Part shown: one piece after another, positions 1 to 6,322 of the stretch
Layout: every line of letters begins with the position of its first letter
Numbering within the stretch: position 1 is the stretch's first letter
Assembly: GCA_002327255.1 (NCBI GenBank)
Contig: DCUM01000117.1
Coordinates: 12,556 to 20,422 of the forward strand
Direction: 5' to 3'
Source of the DNA: a bacterium UBA2214
Lineage (GTDB): Bacteria > Zhuqueibacterota > Zhuqueibacteria > Residuimicrobiales > Residuimicrobiaceae
Length of the DNA stretch: 7,867 bases
Translations under genes and position numbers: made by a program
Notes under the pieces: model-generated
Told to the model about the DNA's origin: nothing
Database searches by the model: none
What the model saw: only the letters and a program-made list of their open reading frames with translations

Positions 1-14
1 CCCGGACGACAGAT

Positions 15-101
15 GGCAGGGGGCATCCTGCCCCATTCGCAACGTTTGCGGGCAGAGGCCCGAAACGATCGCTTCCGCCCGGGGAACAGATTCCCCGGGC
101 G
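15..101. other. Three tandem hairpins in the leader upstream of the DUF188 gene
   Basis: Three inverted repeats follow one another. The first pairs 15-20 with 27-32 (6 bp, 6-nt loop). The second pairs 43-47 plus 49-53 with 58-62 plus 63-67 (10 bp, one bulged G at 48, 4-nt loop). The third pairs 76-86 with 91-101 (11 perfect bp, 4-nt loop). None is followed by a T-tract on either strand, so they are not ordinary intrinsic terminators. They could structure the 5' leader of the gene at 187 or be the 3' end of an operon outside the window. The pairing is seen directly; any function is inference. Confidence 0.5.
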
Positions 102-167
102 ATCATCCGGCGAATCCAGGATCGTGCGGGCGATCATGATCCGGGATCGTCCGGGCATGCTCCCCCC

Positions 168-174
168 TTGGAGG
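168..174 (+). promoter_or_regulatory. Ribosome binding site for the DUF188 gene
   Basis: TTGGAGG lies 12 bases before the ATG at 187. The open frame runs upstream to 13, but the family's conserved N-terminus (a few residues, then VDADACPV) begins at this ATG. This site and that motif together fix the start at 187. The spacing is slightly longer than ideal. Confidence 0.6.
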
Positions 175-186
175 CTGAAAGTTAAA

Positions 187-636
187 ATGATCAGGATTTT
201 TGTCGATGCCGATGCCTGCCCGGTCAAGGGGGAGGTCTATAAAGTGGCCAAACGCTATGGGCTCGGTGTGATGCTGGTCGCGAACAAGCCGTTGCGCCAT
301 CCGCCGCAAGCCGGCATCGAACTGGTGCTGGTGGATCATCACGGCGATGCGGCTGATCAGTGGATCATAGCCCATTGTGGCAGCGATGACATCGTCATCA
401 CCGCCGACATTCCGCTGGCCGCGCAATGCATCGCCCAGGGAGCCCGCGTCATTACGCCCGGCGGAAAAATTTTCAACGAAAACAATATCGGTGCCGCATT
501 GGCCACCCGCGATTTGCTCTCCGATCTGCGCGGTGCCGGGGCCATCACCGCCGGCCCCCCTTCTTTTCAGCCATCGGATCGATCCCGCTTTCTCCAGTCG
601 CTGGACCGCATCATCCAGGAAATCCGCCGCAAGTGA
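187..636 (+). CDS. YaiI/YqxD family (DUF188) protein
   Basis: This 149-residue cytoplasmic protein matches the widespread YaiI/YqxD (DUF188) family, whose usual length is about 150. Family hallmarks appear in order: VDADACPV at residues 6-13, GDAADQWI at 53-60, DIVITADIPLA at 68-78, and the GPPSFQPSDRSRF block at 123-135. The clustered acidic residues (Asp7, Asp9, Asp54, Asp57, Asp74) fit the PIN-like fold assigned to the family. That fold hints at metal-dependent nucleic acid chemistry, but no biochemical role is established to my knowledge. It is the only plus-strand gene here. It converges on the phospholipase D-like gene, with 7 bases between stop codons and no terminator visible between them. 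The longer frame starting at 13 is rejected because its extra residues resemble nothing in the family and cross the leader hairpins. Confidence 0.93.
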   Translation: MIRIFVDADACPVKGEVYKVAKRYGLGVMLVANKPLRHPPQAGIELVLVDHHGDAADQWIIAHCGSDDIVITADIPLAAQCIAQGARVITPGGKIFNENNIGAALATRDLLSDLRGAGAITAGPPSFQPSDRSRFLQSLDRIIQEIRRK

Positions 637-643
637 CCGTGCC

Positions 644-1870
644 CTATTCCCCTGCATGCTCGCGCGGCGCATAGGAACGCTCCGGATCGACCGCTTCCAC
701 GTACTCGCTCTCCCAGCTTTTGTAGAAAATCTGCCGCAACCGCGCCGCCAGCCTGTCACTGCGAATGACCACGCCGGCATTGCGCGAAGTGTGGAAATAG
801 CTTTTTTCCCCATTGCTGGTTCCCAGCCAGAACGCCTTCTCATCCACCACCATGAACTTGCAGTGTTCCACGCGCGCGTAGGAAATGTACCCGTCCGACC
901 ATTCGGGGATGACGCTGAAGTGAACCGCGATGTTCTCCAGGGCGGCCAGTTCCCTGAGTGACGCTTCCGCGCGCGAGCCCTTCTGCCAGTCGGAGACCAG
1001 CAGCCGCACCCGGGCGCCGCGGGCTGCCGCCCGGCGCAACGCGCCATCCAAAGCCTCATAATAGGTGCCATCACGGCCGCGCGGCGAATAGGAGAGAAAT
1101 TGCAGGCAAATCTCGCTTCGCGCAGCGTCCAGCAGGCGTACGATGTGGATTTCATCCCAGAGCGTGGTGTCGGGGATGAGAATCTTCGGACTGCAGGTGG
1201 GATGGATCGAAACCGGGCCATGGCGATCGCTGGTGATCTCGACCGGCACGGCATAGGATGCCGGCGTCAGAACATAGCGGCTGCTGTCGGGGTCCTGCAG
1301 CGCTGCGAGGCGCCAGTCAAGGTCGAACAAGTCCTGGTAGACGGCGGCGACGTGGCGATTGCGAATCAGCAAACCCAGTTCGTGGATATGGGTCAACGCG
1401 CGCCAGTCGAAATTCTGACTGCCGAGGAAGACCACTTCGCCGTCGACGACAAAGTATTTGGCGTGCTGCACGGAACCGGCCAGCGCAACGAAATCGATGA
1501 GGCGCACCGAGATGTTTTCCAGGCGCGCCAGGGAATCGGGCAGCACCGGATAGGTTTTATGCATGCGGCGATCGGCGATGATGCGGATTTGCACGCCGTT
1601 TCGCGCCGCCGTCATCAACGCGGCCGTGACCTGGTCGAGCGTTTCGCCCGGCCGGTGTGAAAGATAGAACTGTTCCAGATCGATGCGTTTTTTCGCGCCG
1701 TGAATGAGCTCGAGCCAGACTTCGAGGGTATTGCGGATATCGGGATTGTCCAGGGAGGTCTCCACCGGGATGCTCTCGACGAATTCAACCGGCTCTGCGG
1801 CGGGATGGTGTGCACAACCCAGTCCGAACCACAGGGCCAGGAGTAAGGTCACCGACACGATTCGTTTCAT
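644..1870 (-). CDS. Phospholipase D-like lipoprotein, PLD3/PLD4-like, two HKD motifs
   Basis: This 408-residue protein begins with a signal peptide (MKR, hydrophobic 4-17, then GLGC with Cys19), so it is probably an envelope-anchored lipoprotein; Gly at -3 makes the lipobox imperfect. It has two complete catalytic motifs: His136-x-Lys138-x4-Asp143 followed by GSQN at 150-153, and His336-x-Lys338-x4-Asp343 followed by GTSN at 350-353. One active site made from both halves is expected. The surroundings resemble animal PLD3/PLD4 more than bacterial cardiolipin synthase: DWRALTHIHELG after motif 1, VRLLVSDW at 288-295, YARVEH before motif 2, and a C-terminal IFYKSWESEY. PLD3/PLD4 have been described as 5' exonucleases and as lipid-modifying enzymes, so phospholipid or nucleic acid could be the substrate. 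Unlike PLD3 as I recall it, the second motif keeps its Asp; GTSN is followed by Gly instead of the usual Trp. The start context has only a weak ribosome site. Phosphodiesterase superfamily is secure; substrate is not. Confidence 0.9.
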   Translation of the reverse strand: MKRIVSVTLLLALWFGLGCAHHPAAEPVEFVESIPVETSLDNPDIRNTLEVWLELIHGAKKRIDLEQFYLSHRPGETLDQVTAALMTAARNGVQIRIIADRRMHKTYPVLPDSLARLENISVRLIDFVALAGSVQHAKYFVVDGEVVFLGSQNFDWRALTHIHELGLLIRNRHVAAVYQDLFDLDWRLAALQDPDSSRYVLTPASYAVPVEITSDRHGPVSIHPTCSPKILIPDTTLWDEIHIVRLLDAARSEICLQFLSYSPRGRDGTYYEALDGALRRAAARGARVRLLVSDWQKGSRAEASLRELAALENIAVHFSVIPEWSDGYISYARVEHCKFMVVDEKAFWLGTSNGEKSYFHTSRNAGVVIRSDRLAARLRQIFYKSWESEYVEAVDPERSYAPREHAGE

Positions 1871-1908
1871 GGATTTCTCGGAGTGAGGATAGGTAATAAA
1901 AGATAATT

Positions 1909-1924
1909 AAAAAACGGTATCCGT
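1909..1924 (-). terminator. Possible weak intrinsic terminator after the nagA remnant
   Basis: Read on the minus strand, ACGG-ATA-CCGT (1924-1914) is followed by a run of six T. The stem has only 4 bp and a 3-nt loop, so the strength would be low. Its position, after nagA and its remnant and just before the phospholipase D-like gene, is sensible for ending the nagA transcript. The A+T-rich stretch at 1889-1914 could instead hold that gene's promoter. Confidence 0.3.
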
Positions 1925-1928
1925 CCGG

Positions 1929-2046
1929 TGATGCGCACCTGGCCACGCAGTTTTCCACCAGGGTCGTTCAAACCGTGTCATCCGCATCGAGCACCACCAG
2001 ATCCGCATCCATGCCCACGGCGATGCGGCCTTTGCGGCCGTTGAGC
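1929..2046 (-). pseudogene. Decayed duplicate of the nagA 3' end
   Basis: Immediately after the nagA stop codon the minus strand encodes a second version of the nagA C-terminus, in a frame shifted by one base. Residues aligned to NagA 348-369 read RKGRIAVGMDADLVVLDADDTV, with about 17 of 22 identical to the intact protein. The codon matching Trp370 is TGA (1968-1970). Similarity continues weakly (TTLVEN) to the end. At DNA level 1991-2036 matches 2112-2157 at 45 of 46 positions, then identity drops to roughly 70% over the next 12 codons. There is no start codon or upstream body, so it cannot make NagA. It could be the relic of an older or paralogous nagA, a recombination scar, or an assembly join between strains. 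Confidence 0.85.
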
Positions 2047-3198
2047 CTATGGGGCACGCCATACCACCAGGCCCTCGACGAGCGTCGCCCACACCGAGTG
2101 ATCCTCATTCAGCACCACCAGATCCGCATCCAGGCCCACGGCGATGCGGCCTTTGCGATCCTGCACGCCCAGGACTCTGGCCGCCTGCCAGGAGCCCGCG
2201 GTCACGGCTTCCTGCAGGGAACACCCGGTGAAGCGTTGAAAACGCCAGACGATATCGGCCATGCCGAGCGCGGAACCGATGAGCGTGCCGTCGAGGTAGC
2301 GGGCGGTGCCGTCCCTGGATTCATAATCGCGGCCGTTATAGATGTAGCGGCCCTCGGGCAGCCCGATGGCCTGGACGCCGTCGGTGATGGGGATGCAGCG
2401 TTCGATGCCGATGAGACGGCTGACCAGGCGCACCATGCCGGGATGGACATGGACGCCGTCGCTGATGAGCTGCGCGGTCACTTCGGGGTGTTCGAAAATC
2501 GCCAGCAGGGGGCCGGGTTCGCGGTGGCTGAGGCCGGGCATGGCGTTGAAGAGATGGGTGACGTGGCGGATGCCGGCGGCGAACGCGGTCTGCGTCTCCG
2601 CGTAGGTCGCATGGGTGTGGCCGAGCGCGGGCACGACGCCGTTTGCCAGGAGGGCATCGATGAGATCGAGATGGCCTGGAAGTTCCGGCGCGAGGGTCAT
2701 CATCTTAAGGGCGCCGCCGCAGATATCCAGCACCTCTGTGAGCGGGCGCGTTTTCCGGTCGTAAATGCAGCGCGGCTCCAGTCCGCCCTTTTTGAGCGGA
2801 TTGATGTAGGGGCCTTCGAGGTGGATGCCCAAAATCCGCGCACCGTCGACGGGCGTCTGCATCGCTTCGGCGGCGTGGCGGAGATGCCGGTTGTCGCCCT
2901 CGGGAAAGATGACGCTGGTGGCGAGAAAAGCGGTGGTGCCGAGGCGGGCCAGGGTTTTGGCCATGGTTTGCAGCGCCTCGGGAGTGGCGTCCAGGACGTC
3001 GGCGCCGCCGGCGCCCTGGATGTGGAGATCGATAAAGCCCGGGATGACCCGTCTGCCGCCCACATCGAGCGTTTGGCCGGTGGTCGCATCAAGTGGTTGC
3101 AAAGCAGCGATGCATCCCTGCCGGATCGCGATGTCGAGGGGATGCGCGCCCTCGAGCAGGCGGGCGTTTTTCAAAACGATGTCGAAGGCAGGTCTCAT
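2047..3198 (-). CDS. nagA: N-acetylglucosamine-6-phosphate deacetylase
   Basis: NagA hydrolyses N-acetylglucosamine 6-phosphate to glucosamine 6-phosphate and acetate in the cytoplasm, feeding amino sugars from cell wall or chitin into glycolysis or back to wall synthesis. The 383-residue length is typical. Amidohydrolase signatures appear in order: GFIDLHIQGAGG at 54-65, HLEGP with metal ligand Glu128, GHTHAT with His194, THLFNAM with His215, DGVHVHP at 248-254, and ITDG with catalytic Asp273. Near residue 59 the motif is His-x-Gln, between the His-x-His of two-metal forms and the Gln-x-Asn of E. coli. It follows the PLDc_N gene by 59 bases, so co-transcription is likely. No strong ribosome site precedes the ATG; an imperfect palindrome lies upstream at 3236-3251. 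No kinase, glucosamine-6-phosphate deaminase or transporter is in the window. The C-terminus is partly duplicated just downstream. Confidence 0.96.
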   Translation of the reverse strand: MRPAFDIVLKNARLLEGAHPLDIAIRQGCIAALQPLDATTGQTLDVGGRRVIPGFIDLHIQGAGGADVLDATPEALQTMAKTLARLGTTAFLATSVIFPEGDNRHLRHAAEAMQTPVDGARILGIHLEGPYINPLKKGGLEPRCIYDRKTRPLTEVLDICGGALKMMTLAPELPGHLDLIDALLANGVVPALGHTHATYAETQTAFAAGIRHVTHLFNAMPGLSHREPGPLLAIFEHPEVTAQLISDGVHVHPGMVRLVSRLIGIERCIPITDGVQAIGLPEGRYIYNGRDYESRDGTARYLDGTLIGSALGMADIVWRFQRFTGCSLQEAVTAGSWQAARVLGVQDRKGRIAVGLDADLVVLNEDHSVWATLVEGLVVWRAP

Positions 3199-3235
3199 GG
3201 TCGTCGTTTCAGAGAATTCGTCTTGTCACAGCAGG

Positions 3236-3251
3236 GTCATGGATCCGTGAC
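3236..3251. promoter_or_regulatory. Imperfect 16-bp palindrome between PLDc_N gene and nagA
   Basis: GTCATGGATCCGTGAC is self-complementary except at one symmetric position pair. It lies 38 bases upstream of the nagA start and 6 bases after the stop codon of the preceding gene. The size and symmetry fit a dimeric repressor site, but it does not match the amino-sugar operators I know (NagC, or DasR/NagR type). Function is speculative. Confidence 0.25.
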
Positions 3252-3257
3252 TGTCGG

Positions 3258-3437
3258 TCAGATTTTTTTGCCGCCCGGGCCGGCAAAAAACCAGATGATG
3301 AAGCCGACCACGGGGAAAATGAGAATCAAAAGCGTCCAGAGAATTTTCGCCGCGGTGGAAACACGGCTGTTGAAGACCTGCAGAATCGCCCAGATGTCGG
3401 CGATGAGGATGAGCAGGCCGATGAGGGTTTTGAACAT
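3258..3437 (-). CDS. Small PLDc_N-domain membrane protein
   Basis: The 59-residue product has two hydrophobic segments, about residues 4-22 and 33-52. They are joined by a polar loop (FNSRVSTAAK), and the tail is short and basic (GPGGKKI). This matches the PLDc_N family, the two-helix membrane module usually found at the N-terminus of cardiolipin synthases and also as free small proteins. It lacks any catalytic HKD motif. A longer frame begins at 3536, but it overlaps the deacetylase gene, and the ribosome site at 3446-3452 fits only the ATG at 3435-3437. It starts 28 bases after the deacetylase stop and ends 59 bases before nagA, suggesting an operon. The HKD lipoprotein two genes downstream is a possible but unproven functional partner. 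Confidence 0.88.
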   Translation of the reverse strand: MFKTLIGLLILIADIWAILQVFNSRVSTAAKILWTLLILIFPVVGFIIWFFAGPGGKKI

Positions 3438-3445
3438 GGCAGTTT

Positions 3446-3452
3446 CTCCTTT
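3446..3452 (-). promoter_or_regulatory. Strong ribosome binding site fixing the PLDc_N start
   Basis: On the minus strand AAAGGAG sits 8 bases before the ATG at 3437. It is the best Shine-Dalgarno match in the window and decides the start against the longer upstream frame. Confidence 0.8.
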
Positions 3453-3465
3453 CAGGATGGGTGCA

Positions 3466-4248
3466 TTACGGGTACGCCAGGGGTGCCAGCAGGGAATCGA
3501 TACGCACCAGCGTGTAGTTTCGGGCGCGCAGCGCATCGATCAAATCACCCAGGCGCAGATAGAATTTATCCGTGCGGCGCGGGTCCGTGCCCATGTGCAT
3601 CAACAGGATGAAGCCGTTGAGACCGTGCGCGTCGCGCGATTCATAGTCCCAGATTTTATTCCAAATGACCTCGGAGGGGGCATAGTTTTTCATATCGGGC
3701 GTGGTATAATCGGCATGGGTGCCGGTTCCGGGGGTGAAATTGAAGAGGGTCACACCGAGATCGGCCGCCCATTGGACGTGTCGGGCGTTGTACCATTCGT
3801 AGGGCGGGATGAAGAGAGCGTCCGGAAGGCGCTCGATGCCGAAAGTTTCCATGATGCGGTAATTATCGAGCAGGTCTTTCTTGAACAGGGTCTCATCGAC
3901 CAGGGAGGAATCACGGTTATGCCACGGCGCATAGAGCAGGTGTTTGTCGGAATGGGGACCGAGATAGTGGCCATCGTCCACAAGCGCCTTGATGAGGCCG
4001 GCTGTGGCGGGATCGCGGTAAAAATCGCCGGTGAAGAAGAATCCGGCCTGGAGATTTTTTTCCGCCAGGGTGCGGCGGATGTGATCGCCGCCGTCGGCGA
4101 AATCGCCGCCGGTGAAGATCAAAGCCAGATCGCATCGCGTGGTATCGCCGCGGATGACCGCGCCGTGATCCCGGGTGAAGTATTTCGCCTCCCGGGCATC
4201 TGCCAGGACGGCGCAGGCCAGCAGGAGGAGAGCGAGAGTTCTTTTCAT
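3466..4248 (-). CDS. Exported polysaccharide deacetylase-like (NodB-fold) protein
   Basis: The 260-residue protein has a clear signal peptide (MKRT, hydrophobic 5-15, probable cut after ALADA at residue 18), so it acts outside the cytoplasm. The rest fits the NodB/carbohydrate esterase 4 fold, which removes N- or O-acetyl groups from chitin, peptidoglycan or xylan with a bound metal. The metal-binding motif 2 is intact (His99-Ser-Asp-Lys-His103), and motif 5 (LLMH, His218) is present. Motif 1, usually TFDDG, is FTGGDFADGG at 45-54, and motif 3 is IPPYEWY at 147-153, lacking the usual Arg. This places it in a divergent subfamily, so the substrate is uncertain. Start 4248 is chosen because a standard signal peptide begins there. 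An in-frame ATG at 4278, behind an AAGAG-type site, would add 10 residues and is a real alternative. It probably leads an operon with the PLDc_N gene and nagA. Confidence 0.82.
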   Translation of the reverse strand: MKRTLALLLLACAVLADAREAKYFTRDHGAVIRGDTTRCDLALIFTGGDFADGGDHIRRTLAEKNLQAGFFFTGDFYRDPATAGLIKALVDDGHYLGPHSDKHLLYAPWHNRDSSLVDETLFKKDLLDNYRIMETFGIERLPDALFIPPYEWYNARHVQWAADLGVTLFNFTPGTGTHADYTTPDMKNYAPSEVIWNKIWDYESRDAHGLNGFILLMHMGTDPRRTDKFYLRLGDLIDALRARNYTLVRIDSLLAPLAYP

Positions 4249-4545
4249 GGTGCAATATAATGTATTTTCAATCGCCATGCCAGTACTCTTTTCTTGGTAC
4301 GCATCTTTCCGACGCGGGAGTGTTTTGCGATACGTTTTCGCGGCTGCGGCGGGCGTGGCGGTTGTTGCCAGGATCGTCCGCGTTCCCACCCTCATGCGGC
4401 TTTCTCACGGGGTTCAGTCCCGTTGCAAAAACCGGCGCGGGTGGAACCCTTCATGACAGGCACCGTGGAGCCGGGATGGTGATGCAACGGGCAAACAGTC
4501 TTGGCCTCTTGGCCTGGTTCTTCAGTTTACCAGAAAGCGCCCGTC
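4249..4545. other. Gene-free gap between deacetylase and LOG genes
   Basis: About 300 bases without a supported gene. They should contain the deacetylase promoter and the end of the hydrolase/LOG transcript, but no convincing -35/-10 pair or intrinsic terminator is visible. Small items seen: a hairpin pairing 4407-4411 with 4419-4423 around a 7-nt loop, and a tandem 8-bp repeat TCTTGGCC at 4499-4514. The short open frames crossing the gap have no ribosome sites or family resemblance. Confidence 0.5.
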
Positions 4546-5415
4546 TCACAAATACCCATAGCGCCTTCTGCCGACAAAGCGGCGCTCGAAATGATCCTTG
4601 AGGGTCAGAAAGGCCGTATCCACGTCTTCCACGATATGGAAGAGTTTGAGATCGGCAGCATCGATGACGCCCCATTCGACCATCTTGTCGAAATCAATGA
4701 TCTGGCGCCAATAGGAGCCACCATAAATGATGATGCAGAGATTTTTGGAAACTTTATGCGTCTGCACCAGCGTGAGCAATTCAAAGAGTTCGTCGAGCGT
4801 GCCGAATCCGCCCGGAAAGACCACCAGTGCTTTGGCCAGATAGACGAACCAGTATTTGCGCATGAAAAAGTAATGAAATTCGAGCGACAAATTCTCGGTG
4901 ATGTAGGGATTGGGGTATTGCTCGAAGGGCAGGCTGATGTTCAGGCCCATGCTGCTGCCGCCGGCCTCCCAGGCGCCGCGATTGGCGGCTTCCATGATGC
5001 CCGGTCCGCCGCCCGAACAGACGATGAAGCGTTTGTTCTCCTTGAGACCCATGGACCATTTGGTGAGGCGGTGCGCCAGTTCGCGGGCGGCTTCATAATA
5101 GGGCGCGATGCGCACGGCCTGTTGCGCGTCGGCCAGTTCTTTGCGGTATTTGCTGCGGTGATTGCGGCCCTCCTCTTTTCTGGCCTGGATCTCCTGCAGA
5201 CGTTTTTCAGCCTCCTCGAGCGGCAAGATACGCGCCGAGCCGTAAAAGACTACGGTATCCTTGATGCGGTTGCGGCGCAGGCGCTGCAGCGGTTCCAGAT
5301 ATTCCGCCAGAATGCGGATGGTGCGCGCATCGGGACTGTTGAGAAAGTCGGTATTGGCATAGGCCTTGACAAGTTCTTTGGGCGGCGGCGGATTGCGTTT
5401 TTCTTCTTCGGACAT
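4546..5415 (-). CDS. LOG-family (TIGR00730) Rossmann-fold nucleotide-binding protein
   Basis: The 289-residue cytoplasmic protein carries the two LOG-family signatures: SGGGPGIMEAANRGA at 134-148 and PGGFGTLDE at 201-209, with MRK at 185-187 between them. LOG proteins cleave the N-glycosidic bond of nucleoside 5'-monophosphates, classically cytokinin ribotides, releasing base and ribose 5-phosphate; older annotation calls them lysine decarboxylases. This is a longer form than the compact LOG enzymes of about 190 residues. It has a 50-residue N-terminal extension and a charged, probably helical stretch at 66-100 between the first strand (VVFYGSAR, 55-62) and the core. The real nucleotide substrate cannot be read from sequence. 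GAGG lies 8 bases before the ATG and overlaps the stop codon of the hydrolase gene 10 bases upstream, so the two are translationally close and almost certainly co-transcribed. Confidence 0.93.
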   Translation of the reverse strand: MSEEEKRNPPPPKELVKAYANTDFLNSPDARTIRILAEYLEPLQRLRRNRIKDTVVFYGSARILPLEEAEKRLQEIQARKEEGRNHRSKYRKELADAQQAVRIAPYYEAARELAHRLTKWSMGLKENKRFIVCSGGGPGIMEAANRGAWEAGGSSMGLNISLPFEQYPNPYITENLSLEFHYFFMRKYWFVYLAKALVVFPGGFGTLDELFELLTLVQTHKVSKNLCIIIYGGSYWRQIIDFDKMVEWGVIDAADLKLFHIVEDVDTAFLTLKDHFERRFVGRRRYGYL

Positions 5416-5425
5416 GATGGCTGCC

Positions 5426-6205
5426 TCACGATGACAAATTGGAATAAAAATTGCGTTTCAGCCAGATCAGAGTCTGGCGGATGGCCTGATTGCGGTGGTG
5501 AGATGCGGTATAGGCATGGGAAGCGCCGGGAATTTCCATAAAGTCGGCCGGCGGCAGCGCCAGATCGCGAAAATGGTGGAATCCCTCGATGAAGACCTTG
5601 TCATCGGCGCCGCCCTGCAAAATGAACTTGGGCATCGTGAGACGGGCAAAGGCGCCGGCGACATCGTATTGAATGGCGTCCTCCCAAAAGGCCTTGCGGA
5701 TCAACCAGCCCTCGTGCTCATAGATTTCCGTCTGACGGGAGAGCAGGTGCACATCCTGAATGTAGCCTTGAAACACCCGCTGCATATCGGGGACCGCGGA
5801 CCAGGTGACCAGGACATCGGCGGGGGTTTCGGCGAGGGTGAGAATGGCGGTCGCAGCGCCCATGCTCAAACCGAGAAGCGCCAGTTTGTCGTAGCCCTGC
5901 TGCCGCGCCCACGCCATGGCATCGCGCAGATTGGCGATGTTGTGGCTGATCAACGTGTCGGCAAAGTCGCCGGCACTGTCCCCGGACCCGTAAAAATCGA
6001 AACGCAGCGCATCCGCGCCGTCGGCATTGATGGCGCGCCCCAGTTCCACGAAGATGCGGCGGTGCTCGCATTTGCTGCCGGTGAAGCCATGACAGAGGAT
6101 AACCAGTTGGCGGCTGCCACACTGATGCGCCACTGCGGCGATCTGCTGGCCTTCACTGAGAAATGTGAAGGGGGTTTCGCATGTTGTCCGTGCTTTTTTG
6201 GGCAT
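5426..6205 (-). CDS. Alpha/beta hydrolase, cinnamoyl/feruloyl esterase-like
   Basis: This 259-residue protein has a full alpha/beta hydrolase layout: oxyanion-hole HGFTGSK at 39-45, RFDFYGSGDSAGDF at 68-81, nucleophile elbow GLSMG with Ser114, acid Asp201 in QGGADDKV, and His230 in GASHAYT. The HGFTG and RFDF-x-G-x-GDS blocks resemble the bacterial cinnamoyl/feruloyl esterase branch, which hydrolyses small carboxylic esters, but related folds include thioesterases and peptidase-like enzymes. No signal peptide is seen, so it is probably cytoplasmic. AGGA lies 7 bases before the ATG. It is the first gene of a two-gene operon with the LOG gene (10-base gap). If no promoter lies at 6206-6322, its transcript starts near 6420 and must read through the terminator at 6323-6354, which would make that hairpin an attenuator. 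Confidence 0.9.
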   Translation of the reverse strand: MPKKARTTCETPFTFLSEGQQIAAVAHQCGSRQLVILCHGFTGSKCEHRRIFVELGRAINADGADALRFDFYGSGDSAGDFADTLISHNIANLRDAMAWARQQGYDKLALLGLSMGAATAILTLAETPADVLVTWSAVPDMQRVFQGYIQDVHLLSRQTEIYEHEGWLIRKAFWEDAIQYDVAGAFARLTMPKFILQGGADDKVFIEGFHHFRDLALPPADFMEIPGASHAYTASHHRNQAIRQTLIWLKRNFYSNLSS

Positions 6206-6322
6206 AATCGAATCCTGACCTTGTATGGAATCATGTGCCGGCTCAGAAGCGCCTGGCAGGTGCCTTCAGACTGTGCGTTCATCCGATGCCTGCGCCAGAC
6301 CGCAGCGTGCTGACACAAGGGG

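Noticed and set aside
103..1254. A 383-codon open frame on the minus strand
   Set aside because: It overlaps the PLD-like gene in another frame and runs antisense through the DUF188 gene; its translation is Arg/Ala-rich and low in complexity.
3264..3290. The T/A-flanked inverted repeat as an intrinsic terminator
   Set aside because: On both strands the T-run precedes the stem and A follows it, and the repeat lies within coding sequence.
1975..4260. A 761-codon open frame on the plus strand
   Set aside because: It lies antisense to nagA, the PLDc_N gene and the deacetylase, which all have clear family motifs. Its translation resembles no family; it is a by-product of high G+C codon use.
4407..4423. 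A hairpin with loop GTTCAGT, resembling a tRNA T-arm
   Set aside because: Aligning the TTCRANY loop properly breaks the stem, and no acceptor, D or anticodon arm can be found nearby.
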